Source: DAIOEK01 sp964648485 (GTDB lineage Bacteria; Chloroflexota; Anaerolineae; Anaerolineales; Anaerolineaceae). From it: DNA of 64,000 nt. How positions within the stretch are numbered: position 1 is the stretch's first letter; each line of letters opens with the position of its first letter. The notes below the pieces were generated by a model, which saw only the letters and a list, made by a program, of their open reading frames with translations, ran no database searches and was not told the DNA's origin. The position numbers and the translations under genes are program-made. Location of the stretch: assembly GCA_964648485.1 (NCBI GenBank), contig CAZYOF010000001.1, forward strand, positions 196,154-260,153, in the 5' to 3' direction. This document shows, in pieces, positions 31,233 to 39,631 of the stretch.

Positions 31233-34200
31233 TTACATTTTCTTGGTCAACTTCATGGCTACTGTCTCACCATCGAAGGTGTCCTGGAACCAATCGGGAC
31301 CACCTTCCGATTTTTCCATGATAACAGCCAGTGTCTCACCCATAATATATTCGCGATAATCTGTGACTGCTTCATCTAAGCCGGTACTTGCTGCATATTT
31401 AATTTCAATGCGGTCCGAAATATCGAAATCCATTTGTTTACGCAGGTCTTGAACTCTGCGGACAAATTCACGAGATAACCCTTCGCGGATTAAAGCGGGG
31501 GTTAAATCTGTGACCAGGGCTGCCAGATATGCACCTTCAGAAGCAACGGCATATCCCGATTTTGCCTGTGCACGGACTTCAATTTCTTCAGGATACAAGT
31601 CTAAAATCTGTCCTTCCACATCAACCTGGATAGAATTTCCTGCAAGCAGCTTCCTGGCTGCATCATCAACGGGCGTCTCCATGATCGCTTTGCGAATAAC
31701 AGGGAACAATTTTCCATATTTCTGGCCCAGTTGCTTTGGAAGAGGGTTCAGTGTAAATGATACAGCTTCGCCAGTAGCATCCATTACCCGAACCTGTTTT
31801 ACATTCAATTCATCTGCCAGAATATCTGCGTACTTAGTGACTACTCCGCGTTCAAAGTTATTGCTCACTGAAAATGCGACCTCGGCGAGCGGTTGGCGTA
31901 CCTTACGATTTGCTTTATTTCGGGCAGCATGACCCAGAGAAGCTAGTTTCATCGTAAGAGCCATCTCAGAATTTAAAATTTCATCGATCAAGGAGGCATC
32001 ATATCCAGGCCAGTCAGTGAGATGAACCGATGCGGGCGCATCTGCATCGACCGTGCGAACCAGGTTTTGATAAATCTCATCAGCCAGAAACGGCATGGTT
32101 GGCGAAAGAAGTTTGCTGATGGAGACCAGAGCGGTATATAGGGTGGCATATGCAGCTTGTTTATCTGCATCTGCATCACTCTTCCAGAAGCGGCGGCGGG
32201 AGCGCCGGAGATACCAGGTGGAAAGTTGATTTACAAAGTTTTCCAGCGGACGGGTTGCTCCGGTAACATCATAATTATCCAACGCTGCCGTTACATCTCT
32301 AATCAAAGCGTTCAAATAGGATAAAAGCCAGCGATCCAGTTCGCTGTATTGCGGTTGGATAGCTGGATCAGGAGTCCAGTTATCCAACATGGCGTAGGTG
32401 ACAAAGAAGGAATAGGTATTCCATAAGGTCAATGTAAAATTGCGGACAACTTCCCCGACCATATCTGCCGAGAATCGTCTTTCCTGTCCGGGAGGGCTGG
32501 CAGTGTACAGGCACCACCGGAAAGCATCAGCCCCATGCGCATTGATTACCGACCAGGGTTCAATGATATTGCCCTTGGTCTTTGACATCTTCAAGCCTTC
32601 TTCATCTAGGATCAAACCTAAGGAAATTACATTCTTGAAACATTCCTGTTCAAAAAGCATGGTACTGATGGCGTGTAGAGAATAGAACCACCCTCGAGTC
32701 TGATCCACCGCTTCGCAAATAAAATCAGCCGGGAAGTGTTTTTTGAATTGTTCCTGGTTTTCGAAAGGATAATGCCATTGGGCTACCGGCATAGAACCGG
32801 AATCGAACCAGACATCTATCAGTTCTGGAACCCGGGTCATCGTTTCATTACACTTTGGACATGGATAGTGAACTTGATCAACATGGGGTCTATGCAAATC
32901 CAGTTTACTTAAATCCCGTCCGGTTTTCTGCGAGAGATCCTGAACAGATCCGATTGCTTCCTGATGGTGGCAGGATTCACACTCCCAGACAGGCAGGGGA
33001 GTACCCCAATAACGTTCTCTCCCTAACGCCCAGTCGATATTATTTGCCAGCCAGTTGCCAAACCTGCCGTTTTTAATATGTCCAGGAACCCAATTGATGT
33101 TTTCATTCAGACTGACTAGCTTCTCTTTATATTTACTCGTCCGTACATACCAGGTTTTTCGAGCGTAGTAAAGCAAGGGAGTACGGCATCGCCAGCAGAA
33201 AGGATAGGTATGCGTGTAGGTTTCAAGACGGAAAAGCAACCCACGCGCTTCAAGATCTTTAGAAATTGAAGGATCCGCTTCTTTGACAAATACACCGCTC
33301 CATGGTCGGACTTCTTTGATGAAGGTTCCATCAGGGGCGACCGTTTGCAGCACAGGTAGATCAAACTTCTCTGACATAGTCATATCATCTGCACCAAAAG
33401 CGGGAGCGATATGGACCAGACCGGTACCATCTTCAGTGGTTACAAAATCAGCATTAACCACGTAATGGGCAGGTTTCTCAGGCGGGAGGAAAGTAAACAA
33501 AGGTTGATATTTCTTGCCTTTCAGACTTTTTCCCTTGAAAGTATCAACAATAGTAACTTCTTCGTCTCTGAATACTTTTTCGATTAATGCTTGCGCAAGA
33601 ATCAGCTTTTCAGAGCCGCCTTCAGGCAATTTTCGCTCAACTGTCACATAATCAACATCTGGATGTGCAGCCACAGCCACATTCGCAGGTAGGGTCCATG
33701 GGGTTGTTGTCCAAACCAGTAGCGATGTCCCGGGTTTATCTACCAGGGGCAGGCGGAAGAAGATGGATGGATCTTTCGCCTCTCGATATCCCTGGACAAC
33801 TTCGTGATCTGATAATGGTGTACCACAGCGCGGGCAATAAGGAACAACTTTGAAACCCTGGAACAGGAGGTCCTTATCCCAAAAATTCTTCAGGATCCAC
33901 CATACCGACTCGATATATTCATTACGAAAGGTGACATAAGCCGTTTCCAGATCTACCCAAAATCCAATTCTATCAGTGAGTTTCTCCCATTCCTGAATGT
34001 ATGTGAAAGCTGACTCACGGCAGAGTTCATTAAATTTGGCGATACCAAAATCTTCTATTTGCTGTTTATTTGTAAAGCCCAGTTTCTTTTCTACTTCAAT
34101 TTCTACCGGAAGACCATGGGTATCCCATCCTCCCCGCCGGGTGACGTGATACCCACGCATGGTTTTATACCTGGGAAAAATATCTTTGAATGCCCGGGCA

Positions 34201-34382
34201 AGCACATGGTGAACACCCGGTTTACCGTTTGCAGTGGGAGGTCCTTCGAAGAAGACATACTCCGGGCATCCCTGTCGTAGTTCTTCAGTGTGCTTAAAAA
34301 TGTTGTACATTTTCCAGTGACGCAGCATCCGCTCTTCCATCTGTACAACATCCAGCTTGGGTGAAACAGGTTTAAAACTCAT
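31233..34382 (-). CDS. ileS: Isoleucyl-tRNA synthetase, type 2, with GVHH signature
   Basis: This 1049-residue class I synthetase charges tRNA-Ile. Length and sequence (FFEGPPTANGKPG early, RGGWDTHGLPVEIEVEKKLG) fit the eukaryote-like IleRS2 type. The HIGH signature reads GVHH at residues 56-59. This is the swapped GxHH form known in some IleRS2 enzymes that are highly resistant to mupirocin. The KMSKS loop is KMSKT near residue 598. A CP1 editing domain, the CPRCG zinc site and a full anticodon-binding domain are present. It is expressed from its own promoter through a T-box leader specific for isoleucine, so it responds to uncharged tRNA-Ile. Confidence 0.95.
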   Translation of the reverse strand: MSFKPVSPKLDVVQMEERMLRHWKMYNIFKHTEELRQGCPEYVFFEGPPTANGKPGVHHVLARAFKDIFPRYKTMRGYHVTRRGGWDTHGLPVEIEVEKKLGFTNKQQIEDFGIAKFNELCRESAFTYIQEWEKLTDRIGFWVDLETAYVTFRNEYIESVWWILKNFWDKDLLFQGFKVVPYCPRCGTPLSDHEVVQGYREAKDPSIFFRLPLVDKPGTSLLVWTTTPWTLPANVAVAAHPDVDYVTVERKLPEGGSEKLILAQALIEKVFRDEEVTIVDTFKGKSLKGKKYQPLFTFLPPEKPAHYVVNADFVTTEDGTGLVHIAPAFGADDMTMSEKFDLPVLQTVAPDGTFIKEVRPWSGVFVKEADPSISKDLEARGLLFRLETYTHTYPFCWRCRTPLLYYARKTWYVRTSKYKEKLVSLNENINWVPGHIKNGRFGNWLANNIDWALGRERYWGTPLPVWECESCHHQEAIGSVQDLSQKTGRDLSKLDLHRPHVDQVHYPCPKCNETMTRVPELIDVWFDSGSMPVAQWHYPFENQEQFKKHFPADFICEAVDQTRGWFYSLHAISTMLFEQECFKNVISLGLILDEEGLKMSKTKGNIIEPWSVINAHGADAFRWCLYTASPPGQERRFSADMVGEVVRNFTLTLWNTYSFFVTYAMLDNWTPDPAIQPQYSELDRWLLSYLNALIRDVTAALDNYDVTGATRPLENFVNQLSTWYLRRSRRRFWKSDADADKQAAYATLYTALVSISKLLSPTMPFLADEIYQNLVRTVDADAPASVHLTDWPGYDASLIDEILNSEMALTMKLASLGHAARNKANRKVRQPLAEVAFSVSNNFERGVVTKYADILADELNVKQVRVMDATGEAVSFTLNPLPKQLGQKYGKLFPVIRKAIMETPVDDAARKLLAGNSIQVDVEGQILDLYPEEIEVRAQAKSGYAVASEGAYLAALVTDLTPALIREGLSREFVRRVQDLRKQMDFDISDRIEIKYAASTGLDEAVTDYREYIMGETLAVIMEKSEGGPDWFQDTFDGETVAMKLTKKM

Positions 34383-34418
34383 TCTTTATCCTCCATAAGG
34401 ATATTTGCATCTATAAAT

Positions 34419-34690
34419 AAAAAAAACTCTCAATCCCATCAGGGACGAGAGATCTTATTCTCGCGGTACCACCCTGGTTCCCGATTTATTCGGACACCTT
34501 AATGATTTAACCGGTAATCTGGAGAAATCACTGTCAATTTAACGGAGACAATCCCGGCGCACTTACTGGGCTATTGCTGTTCAGGTTGCAGCTCCCGAAG
34601 GATTTTCAACTTCATCTTACTTTCCGGCTTTCACCACTTCCGGAATCGCTGCTCAGTGGATGAGGTTTACTCTTTTCGATCTTTGCTTTC
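34419..34690 (-). ncRNA. T-box leader of ileS
   Basis: On the minus strand the leader contains the T-box core AGGGTGGTACCGCG (34475-34462). Its TGGT would pair with the ACCA-3' end of a tRNA with discriminator A, as expected for tRNA-Ile. Upstream is a Stem I with AGCGATTCCGG, AAGTGGTGAAAGCCGG and GAAAATCCTTCGGGAGCTG. The Ile codon ATC (34603-34601) sits at the specifier position. Downstream, arms at 34451-34442 and 34437-34427 form the terminator, followed by eight T (34426-34419). The 360-base gap between ileS and the next gene is filled by this leader and its promoter. Confidence 0.92.
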
Positions 34691-34695
34691 AGTAG

Positions 34696-34724
34696 ATTAT
34701 GCCATAACGCGAAAACATCGTCAA
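34696..34724 (-). promoter_or_regulatory. Promoter of the ileS T-box transcript
   Basis: On the minus strand, TTGACG (34724-34719) and CATAAT (34701-34696) are 17 bases apart. The predicted start near 34689 fits the 5' end of the T-box Stem I. Confidence 0.78.
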
Positions 34725-34741
34725 TGGAAGCTTTTATTAAC

Positions 34742-35731
34742 TTAATGGCATAAGCCGCTACCCGTGGAAGTAAAACCACCTTCATCAACCGGGATAAATT
34801 CCCATTCGTATCGGTTTTCAAATAAATTGAATTTAATTATTCCAAAAGAAGTGTTATCGCGAATAATGCTGTTTGGTTTGATATCTGTGTAGGAATAGTG
34901 AGACGCTCCGCCGGTACCTACAATGAATTGAGTGATTCCTTTTTCTAAATCGGGTTTTAAATCCGGGTTTTGTGGTGAGAATACTTCAAAAATGTGGTTG
35001 TGTCCATTTACGATAATTTCAGCGCCATAATCGTACAATGCTTCCCAAAAGGGTAATACTCCATAGTAATACTCGTGGAGTGCCGACCCAACCATTGGAT
35101 CATGCCAGTAAGCGAGAGTGCATTGGGTTTGGTTAGCTTCAAGATCTTCCCGTAACCACTTGAGTTGAGCGGAATCAGGTCTACAGCTTACATAATCACA
35201 ATTGCTGTTGAGAGCTACGATATGCCAGGCTCCAAGATCGTAGCTGTAATAACCTTTTCCCGATGGACCGGCTCTTTCTCCGAAATACTCATAGTAAGAT
35301 TTGCCATCGTCTCCATAATAATCATGGTTACCTGGCACGGGATGAAGTCTATCCATGTGTTTTCCCCAGGATGGTTCAAAACATTTTTGATATTGATACA
35401 TGAACCCATCTTCGTTTGAATTATCACCTGCAGTGAAGATTTCACCATTCTCTACCTCTAGAAGTAAGGCAGTCTCATCATCACCTTTTTGTCCGCAAAT
35501 GCTGATATCACCTGCACCCAGAAGGATGGCTGGTGTTGCTGTTGGGACCGGGGTATCAGTGGATGTTGGAACAGGTTCAGGTGTGGCAGTGTTTATAGTA
35601 ATTGCAGTAGAAGTATTTGTTTGTTGAGGAGTGGCAGGGATGGATTGAAAAATTTCTGTTGAGGTGCGGGTACACCCCGCAAGAATCACAATGATGAATA
35701 TGAAGTAGAAACATATTTTTGTAAAATTCAC
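34742..35731 (-). CDS. Metallophosphoesterase lipoprotein (purple-acid-phosphatase-like), copy 1
   Basis: The product has 329 residues. The signal peptide ends in VILAGC with Cys 20. A ~45-residue Thr/Pro-rich linker (NTATPEPVPTSTDTPVPTAT) leads to a calcineurin-like catalytic domain. Metal motifs are GAGDIS, GDNSNEDG, PGNHDYYG, WHDP and NGHNHIFE. It is surface-anchored and likely hydrolyses phosphate esters outside the cell. It lies 12 bases after a longer paralogue, and both end in a short motif finishing CH. No transporter or phosphate regulator is adjacent. Confidence 0.83.
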   Translation of the reverse strand: MNFTKICFYFIFIIVILAGCTRTSTEIFQSIPATPQQTNTSTAITINTATPEPVPTSTDTPVPTATPAILLGAGDISICGQKGDDETALLLEVENGEIFTAGDNSNEDGFMYQYQKCFEPSWGKHMDRLHPVPGNHDYYGDDGKSYYEYFGERAGPSGKGYYSYDLGAWHIVALNSNCDYVSCRPDSAQLKWLREDLEANQTQCTLAYWHDPMVGSALHEYYYGVLPFWEALYDYGAEIIVNGHNHIFEVFSPQNPDLKPDLEKGITQFIVGTGGASHYSYTDIKPNSIIRDNTSFGIIKFNLFENRYEWEFIPVDEGGFTSTGSGLCH

Positions 35732-35743
35732 CAGTGAGACTCC

Positions 35744-36841
35744 CTAATGACAGTACATCGTTCCACTATCATAAAAACTTACTCCATCCACAGGGAGAAA
35801 CCCCCAATCATAACGATCTTCATACAATCCAAAAACAAGAATTCCATAAGTATGAGTAATTTTCGCCTGACTGTTTGCCTGGACGGTTTTCAGATCCTCA
35901 AAAAATGCCCCACCCGTACCAACGATAAATTGGACCATACCTTTTTCATAATCAACCTTGAGGTCCGGATTTTGGGGAGCATACCTCTCATAAATGTGAC
36001 TGTGCCCATTGACGATAACATCAGCCCCATATTCATAAAGCAAATCCCAGAAGTACTTCACGCTTTTATCCTTGCCTTCAGGAGCAGAACTCACCCGCGG
36101 GTGATGCCAGATTGCCATGGTGCATCTGGATGAATTATCTTTAAGATCTCTTTTTAGCCATTTATATTGATCAGAATCAGGTCCACATCCAACATAATCA
36201 CAATTACTGTTGAGTGCAATGATGTGCCAAGGACCAACATCATAGCTGTAGTAGCCTTCTCCCTTTTTTCCCGCCTTTTTTCCAAAATAATCATAATACG
36301 GCTTGCCTTCCTTCACCCGGTAATCATGATTGCCGGGAACAGGATGGATACGGGAAAGAAAGCGTCCCCAGGACGGGGCAAAGCAATTTTTATATTCTTC
36401 AGCATAACCTTCATCATTTGTGTTATCCCCGGCAGTAAAAATTTCACCATCATATTTTTCCAGGAGCAGAGCTGTATCGTAGTGGGCGGATCGGTTGCAC
36501 ATACTGATATCTCCAGCCCCGATAAAATAATACGGAGTTGCTGTAGGTTCAGGGGAATTCGTGCTCGTAGGGGAGGCAGTTTCTGTGGGTGTGTTTGTTG
36601 GGGTCAATGTGGGTGTTGGGGTACGTGTTGCGGTTGGCGTGTGCGTATAAGTAGGTGTGTAGGTAGGTGTTGAGGTGGGGGAGGATGTTTGCGTAGGCGG
36701 GGTTAAAGCAAAAGCGGTGCCGGTAGCGTAAGAATAGATGATCATACCGCCTGTTTCTAAAAAGGTTTGCAGGGTTAAACATCCGCTAATCAGCAGGCTA
36801 AGACATAGCACTAAGGTAAATGGGAGCACCCGCTTTTTCAT
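35744..36841 (-). CDS. Metallophosphoesterase lipoprotein, copy 2
   Basis: The product has 365 residues from the ATG at 36841, chosen because the signal peptide (KKRVLPFTLVLCLSLLISGC) starts there. In-frame upstream codons to 36862 would only add MERYNRM. A lipobox (Cys 21) is followed by ~70 residues of low-complexity Thr/Pro/Ser with repeats of the form TPTxT. The catalytic domain then shows GAGDISMCN, GDNTNDEG, PGNHDYRV, WHHPRVSS and NGHSHIYE. It is closely related to the next gene, so the pair arose by tandem duplication. A -10 box lies 6 bases before the chosen ATG. Confidence 0.83.
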   Translation of the reverse strand: MKKRVLPFTLVLCLSLLISGCLTLQTFLETGGMIIYSYATGTAFALTPPTQTSSPTSTPTYTPTYTHTPTATRTPTPTLTPTNTPTETASPTSTNSPEPTATPYYFIGAGDISMCNRSAHYDTALLLEKYDGEIFTAGDNTNDEGYAEEYKNCFAPSWGRFLSRIHPVPGNHDYRVKEGKPYYDYFGKKAGKKGEGYYSYDVGPWHIIALNSNCDYVGCGPDSDQYKWLKRDLKDNSSRCTMAIWHHPRVSSAPEGKDKSVKYFWDLLYEYGADVIVNGHSHIYERYAPQNPDLKVDYEKGMVQFIVGTGGAFFEDLKTVQANSQAKITHTYGILVFGLYEDRYDWGFLPVDGVSFYDSGTMYCH

Positions 36842-36847
36842 CATCCT

Positions 36848-36853
36848 ATTATA
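36848..36853 (-). promoter_or_regulatory. -10 box before the metallophosphoesterase pair
   Basis: TATAAT on the minus strand, followed by AGGATG and the ATG at 36841. The AGGATG could also act as a weak ribosome binding site, so leaderless transcription is only one reading. Confidence 0.35.
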
Positions 36854-36888
36854 TCGTTCCAAGTATCGTGCCTTGGTAAAGAAATATC

Positions 36889-36915
36889 AGAATACCCGTA
36901 TCTGCAGGGTATTCT
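36889..36915 (-). terminator. Hairpin after deoA, possible terminator
   Basis: AGAATACCC (36889-36897) and GGGTATTCT (36907-36915) are perfect 9-base arms with a 9-base loop. On the minus strand only a broken T-rich stretch follows, so termination may be partial. Confidence 0.45.
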
Positions 36916-36937
36916 ATGGGTAGAAATCAGATGAATT

Positions 36938-38245
36938 TTATCCGAGGATCACATCATAGAATAAAGGCAATGGTTGGACGGGTTCAGTGGACCATGAGAA
37001 AGCGCTTAGAATTTCTTCTTTGGCATATTTCATAGATTCAGGGGTACGTGCATGAATTTCAAAGAGAGGGTCACCTTTATTAACGGTATCCCCTACTTTA
37101 TGTAAAATTCTAAACCCGACTGCAAAATCAATTTTGTCACCTTTTTTAGCCCTGCCGGCACCCATGATGACTGAAGTCTCCCCTACAACCCGGGCGTTAA
37201 TTTCTGCAATATTACCATCGGCTGTTGCGTAAACCATCTCAATAATCGGGGCAACAGGCAGCTTTTCGGGTTGATCCACGTAACTGACATCACCACCCTG
37301 GGCAGTGATCAGTTTTCGGAACATTTCCCAGGCTGATCCATCTGATAATTTCTTCTGGGCGATTGACCTTGCTTCATCCAGATTTTCAGCTTTTCCACCC
37401 AGTGTGAGTAGATGGGAGGCAACCACCAGACAATGTTCCAGGAAGTCAGCCGGACCGGACCCATGTAATGTATCAATGGCTTCTTTAACCTCCAGAGCAT
37501 TCCCTACAGCTACACCGAGGGGTTGATTCATGTCTGAAAGGAGTGCAGCTACTTTCCTGCCGCTGAGTTTCCCGATATCTACCATCAATCTGGATAGTTC
37601 TCGGGCTTCCTGAACGTTCTTCATAAATGCTCCATGCCCAACCTTCACATCCAGAACAATTGCCTGAGCACCGGCGGCGATCTTCTTGCTCATAACCGAA
37701 GAAGCGATTAATGGAATAGACTGAACGGTGCCGGTGACATCACGTAATGCATAGAGCTTCCCATCAGCGGGCGCCAGGTCACCAGTCTGACCGGTGAGAA
37801 CAATGCCAAGAGTTTTTAATTGATGGATAAATTCCTCTTTACTTAAGTCTGTCCGATATCCGGGGATGGATTCTAATTTATCCAGTGTGCCACCTGAGAA
37901 TCCCAATCCACGACCAGACATCTTTCCAACGGGTAACCCACAGGCGGCTACCAGCGGTTCTACAACAAGCGTGGTTTTATCGCCCACACCTCCGGTGGAG
38001 TGTTTATCCACTGCAATTTCGACAACATCAGAAAGATCAATAGTCTCTCCTGAGTTAGCCATTGCCAGGGTAAGATCAGTGGTTTCCCGGGGAGTAAGTC
38101 CATTCAACAAGACAGCCATTGCCCATGCTGCGACCTGGTAGTCAGGAATACTGCCATCGGCGATTCCATTTACGAAAAAGACCAGTTCCTCCTGAGAGCA
38201 GGGGATTCGATCTCTGACTTTTTCGATAATTTCAATCGCGCGCAT
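36938..38245 (-). CDS. deoA: Pyrimidine-nucleoside (thymidine) phosphorylase
   Basis: This 435-residue enzyme splits thymidine, deoxyuridine or uridine with phosphate into base and pentose 1-phosphate. Signatures are clear: VDKHSTGGVGDKTTLVVEP for phosphate binding, KMSGRGLGFSGGTLDKLESI for the substrate region, and VLDVKVGHGAFMKN. The C-terminal alpha/beta domain is complete. The broader pyrimidine-nucleoside phosphorylase (Pdp) cannot be told from DeoA by eye. AGAGGTG precedes the ATG. It is divergent from the ROK operon, with a 178-base shared control region. Confidence 0.9.
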   Translation of the reverse strand: MRAIEIIEKVRDRIPCSQEELVFFVNGIADGSIPDYQVAAWAMAVLLNGLTPRETTDLTLAMANSGETIDLSDVVEIAVDKHSTGGVGDKTTLVVEPLVAACGLPVGKMSGRGLGFSGGTLDKLESIPGYRTDLSKEEFIHQLKTLGIVLTGQTGDLAPADGKLYALRDVTGTVQSIPLIASSVMSKKIAAGAQAIVLDVKVGHGAFMKNVQEARELSRLMVDIGKLSGRKVAALLSDMNQPLGVAVGNALEVKEAIDTLHGSGPADFLEHCLVVASHLLTLGGKAENLDEARSIAQKKLSDGSAWEMFRKLITAQGGDVSYVDQPEKLPVAPIIEMVYATADGNIAEINARVVGETSVIMGAGRAKKGDKIDFAVGFRILHKVGDTVNKGDPLFEIHARTPESMKYAKEEILSAFSWSTEPVQPLPLFYDVILG

Positions 38246-38272
38246 GATTCACCTCTGGTATTTGGATAGTTA

Positions 38273-38278
38273 ATTATA
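38273..38278 (-). promoter_or_regulatory. -10 box of deoA
   Basis: TATAAT on the minus strand, 27 bases before the deoA ATG, with AGAGGTG between. The -35 is not well conserved. Confidence 0.42.
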
Positions 38279-38351
38279 CCCATAGATGAAGATAACAGGA
38301 TAAGTGAGGGAGTTATCGAAAGAGAAAATATTAATTGAATCTTAAAATATA

Positions 38352-38379
38352 TTGCATTTATAAAAACGCTGTATATAAT
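38352..38379 (+). promoter_or_regulatory. Promoter of the ROK / amino-sugar operon
   Basis: TTGCAT (38352-38357) and TATAAT (38374-38379) are 16 bases apart, reading toward the ROK regulator. Confidence 0.6.
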
Positions 38380-38383
38380 AGAC

Positions 38384-38404
38384 TTTGTAAGTACACTAAA
38401 CAAA
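38384..38404 (+). promoter_or_regulatory. Imperfect inverted repeat over the transcript start, possible ROK operator
   Basis: The 21-base segment has TTTGT at its left end, ACAAA at its right end and AGTACACT in the centre, giving partial dyad symmetry. It spans the predicted +1 of the ROK operon, a usual place for a ROK repressor. Binding is inferred. Confidence 0.3.
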
Positions 38405-38422
38405 CATAGATTAAAGGCGTGT

Positions 38423-39625
38423 ATGTCAGTTAAAAAGGCAACCCATCAGCTTACCAAACTTCACAATCGCGATCTGGTGCTTAGAACAGTTTTTGAGCAT
38501 GCTTCCATCAGCCGGGCAGAAATTGCTCGCCAGACGCAGCTCACCCGGGCGACTGTATCAGATCTGGTATCAGAATTGATGGAAGCTGGTTTAGTGGAAG
38601 AAGTAGGTTATGGCTCATCCAGTGGTGGGAAGAATCCCATCCTCCTGGTCCTAAAGGCAAATTCCCGTTATTTGATTGGCTGCAATTTGGCTCAGGATCG
38701 TTTTATTGGATCCGTGGTGAATTTGCGGGGTGAGATCATGGAAACGGTCGAGATCCCATTTACCGGGACAGATGGAGAGCAAGCTCTTACGCACGTATAT
38801 GAAATCCTTGATCAACTATGTTGCAAAGAATGGAACCCCATCGTCGGTATCGGAATTGGGACTCCTGGTCTGGTGAATACCCGTGCCGGTGTTGTTGTGG
38901 ATGCCGTGAACCTGAATTGGAAGGATGTACCACTGGCTCGCCTGTTATCAGACCGGTATCAATTACCGGTCACAGTCCTAAATGACAGCCAGGCAACTGC
39001 AATAGGGGAATTTGTTTACAGTGGGAATTATCGTTCTGACGAAAACGTCATCGTGATCAATGTTAAACATGGAATTGGCGCCGGTATCTTAATCAATGGG
39101 CGTTTATTTCAGGGGGATGGCGGTGGAGCAGGTGAGATTGGTCACATACTGATTGATGAGAATGGTCCGTTGTGCCGTTGTGGCAGGAAAGGGTGTCTGG
39201 AAACCATTGCCAGCACTCGGGCAATCGTCCAGAGAGCAAATAATCTACTGAAAGAATATCCAGAATCCATTCTGGCTGGTATCACAGAAGAATTGCGACT
39301 GGATGATATCAGGGATGCCTACGACCAATCAGATCCGTTAGCTGTTAGAGTAATCTCGGATGCTGCAGGTGCTATGGGAAAATCGATTGCCAGTCTGGTT
39401 GGCACGTTGAATATTCGAAAAATTGTCTTTACCGGTTATATGAACCGGTTTGGGGAAAGCTGGTTGGATAAGATCCGCCAATCAATGAATCAATCAGCTC
39501 TTGTACGGTTGTCATCGGATACCCGGCTGGTGTTTGGTGATTTGGGTTTTAAAGCCTGTGTTCTTGGTTCATCCGCATTTATGTTGCTGGATGATTATTC
39601 ATTATTATTTTCTTCCAGAATGTAG
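38423..39625 (+). CDS. ROK-family transcriptional repressor (NagC/XylR type)
   Basis: The product has 400 residues. A winged HTH occupies residues about 12-75 (ISRAEIARQTQLTRATVSDL). The ROK sugar-kinase fold follows with the conserved histidine and zinc motif GHILIDENGPLCRCG-RKGCLET. These regulators bind a sugar or sugar phosphate and leave DNA. As first gene of the operon it likely controls the transporter and catabolic genes behind it. GlcNAc-6-P or a related amino sugar is the expected effector, given the hexosaminidase at the end of the operon. Confidence 0.88.
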   Translation: MSVKKATHQLTKLHNRDLVLRTVFEHASISRAEIARQTQLTRATVSDLVSELMEAGLVEEVGYGSSSGGKNPILLVLKANSRYLIGCNLAQDRFIGSVVNLRGEIMETVEIPFTGTDGEQALTHVYEILDQLCCKEWNPIVGIGIGTPGLVNTRAGVVVDAVNLNWKDVPLARLLSDRYQLPVTVLNDSQATAIGEFVYSGNYRSDENVIVINVKHGIGAGILINGRLFQGDGGGAGEIGHILIDENGPLCRCGRKGCLETIASTRAIVQRANNLLKEYPESILAGITEELRLDDIRDAYDQSDPLAVRVISDAAGAMGKSIASLVGTLNIRKIVFTGYMNRFGESWLDKIRQSMNQSALVRLSSDTRLVFGDLGFKACVLGSSAFMLLDDYSLLFSSRM

Positions 39626-39631
39626 ATATTT

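Noticed and set aside
36560..36720. Tandem repeat or CRISPR-like array
   Set aside because: The repetitive bases are codons of the Thr/Pro-rich lipoprotein linker in the metallophosphoesterase gene. Period and sequence vary, and there are no spacers.
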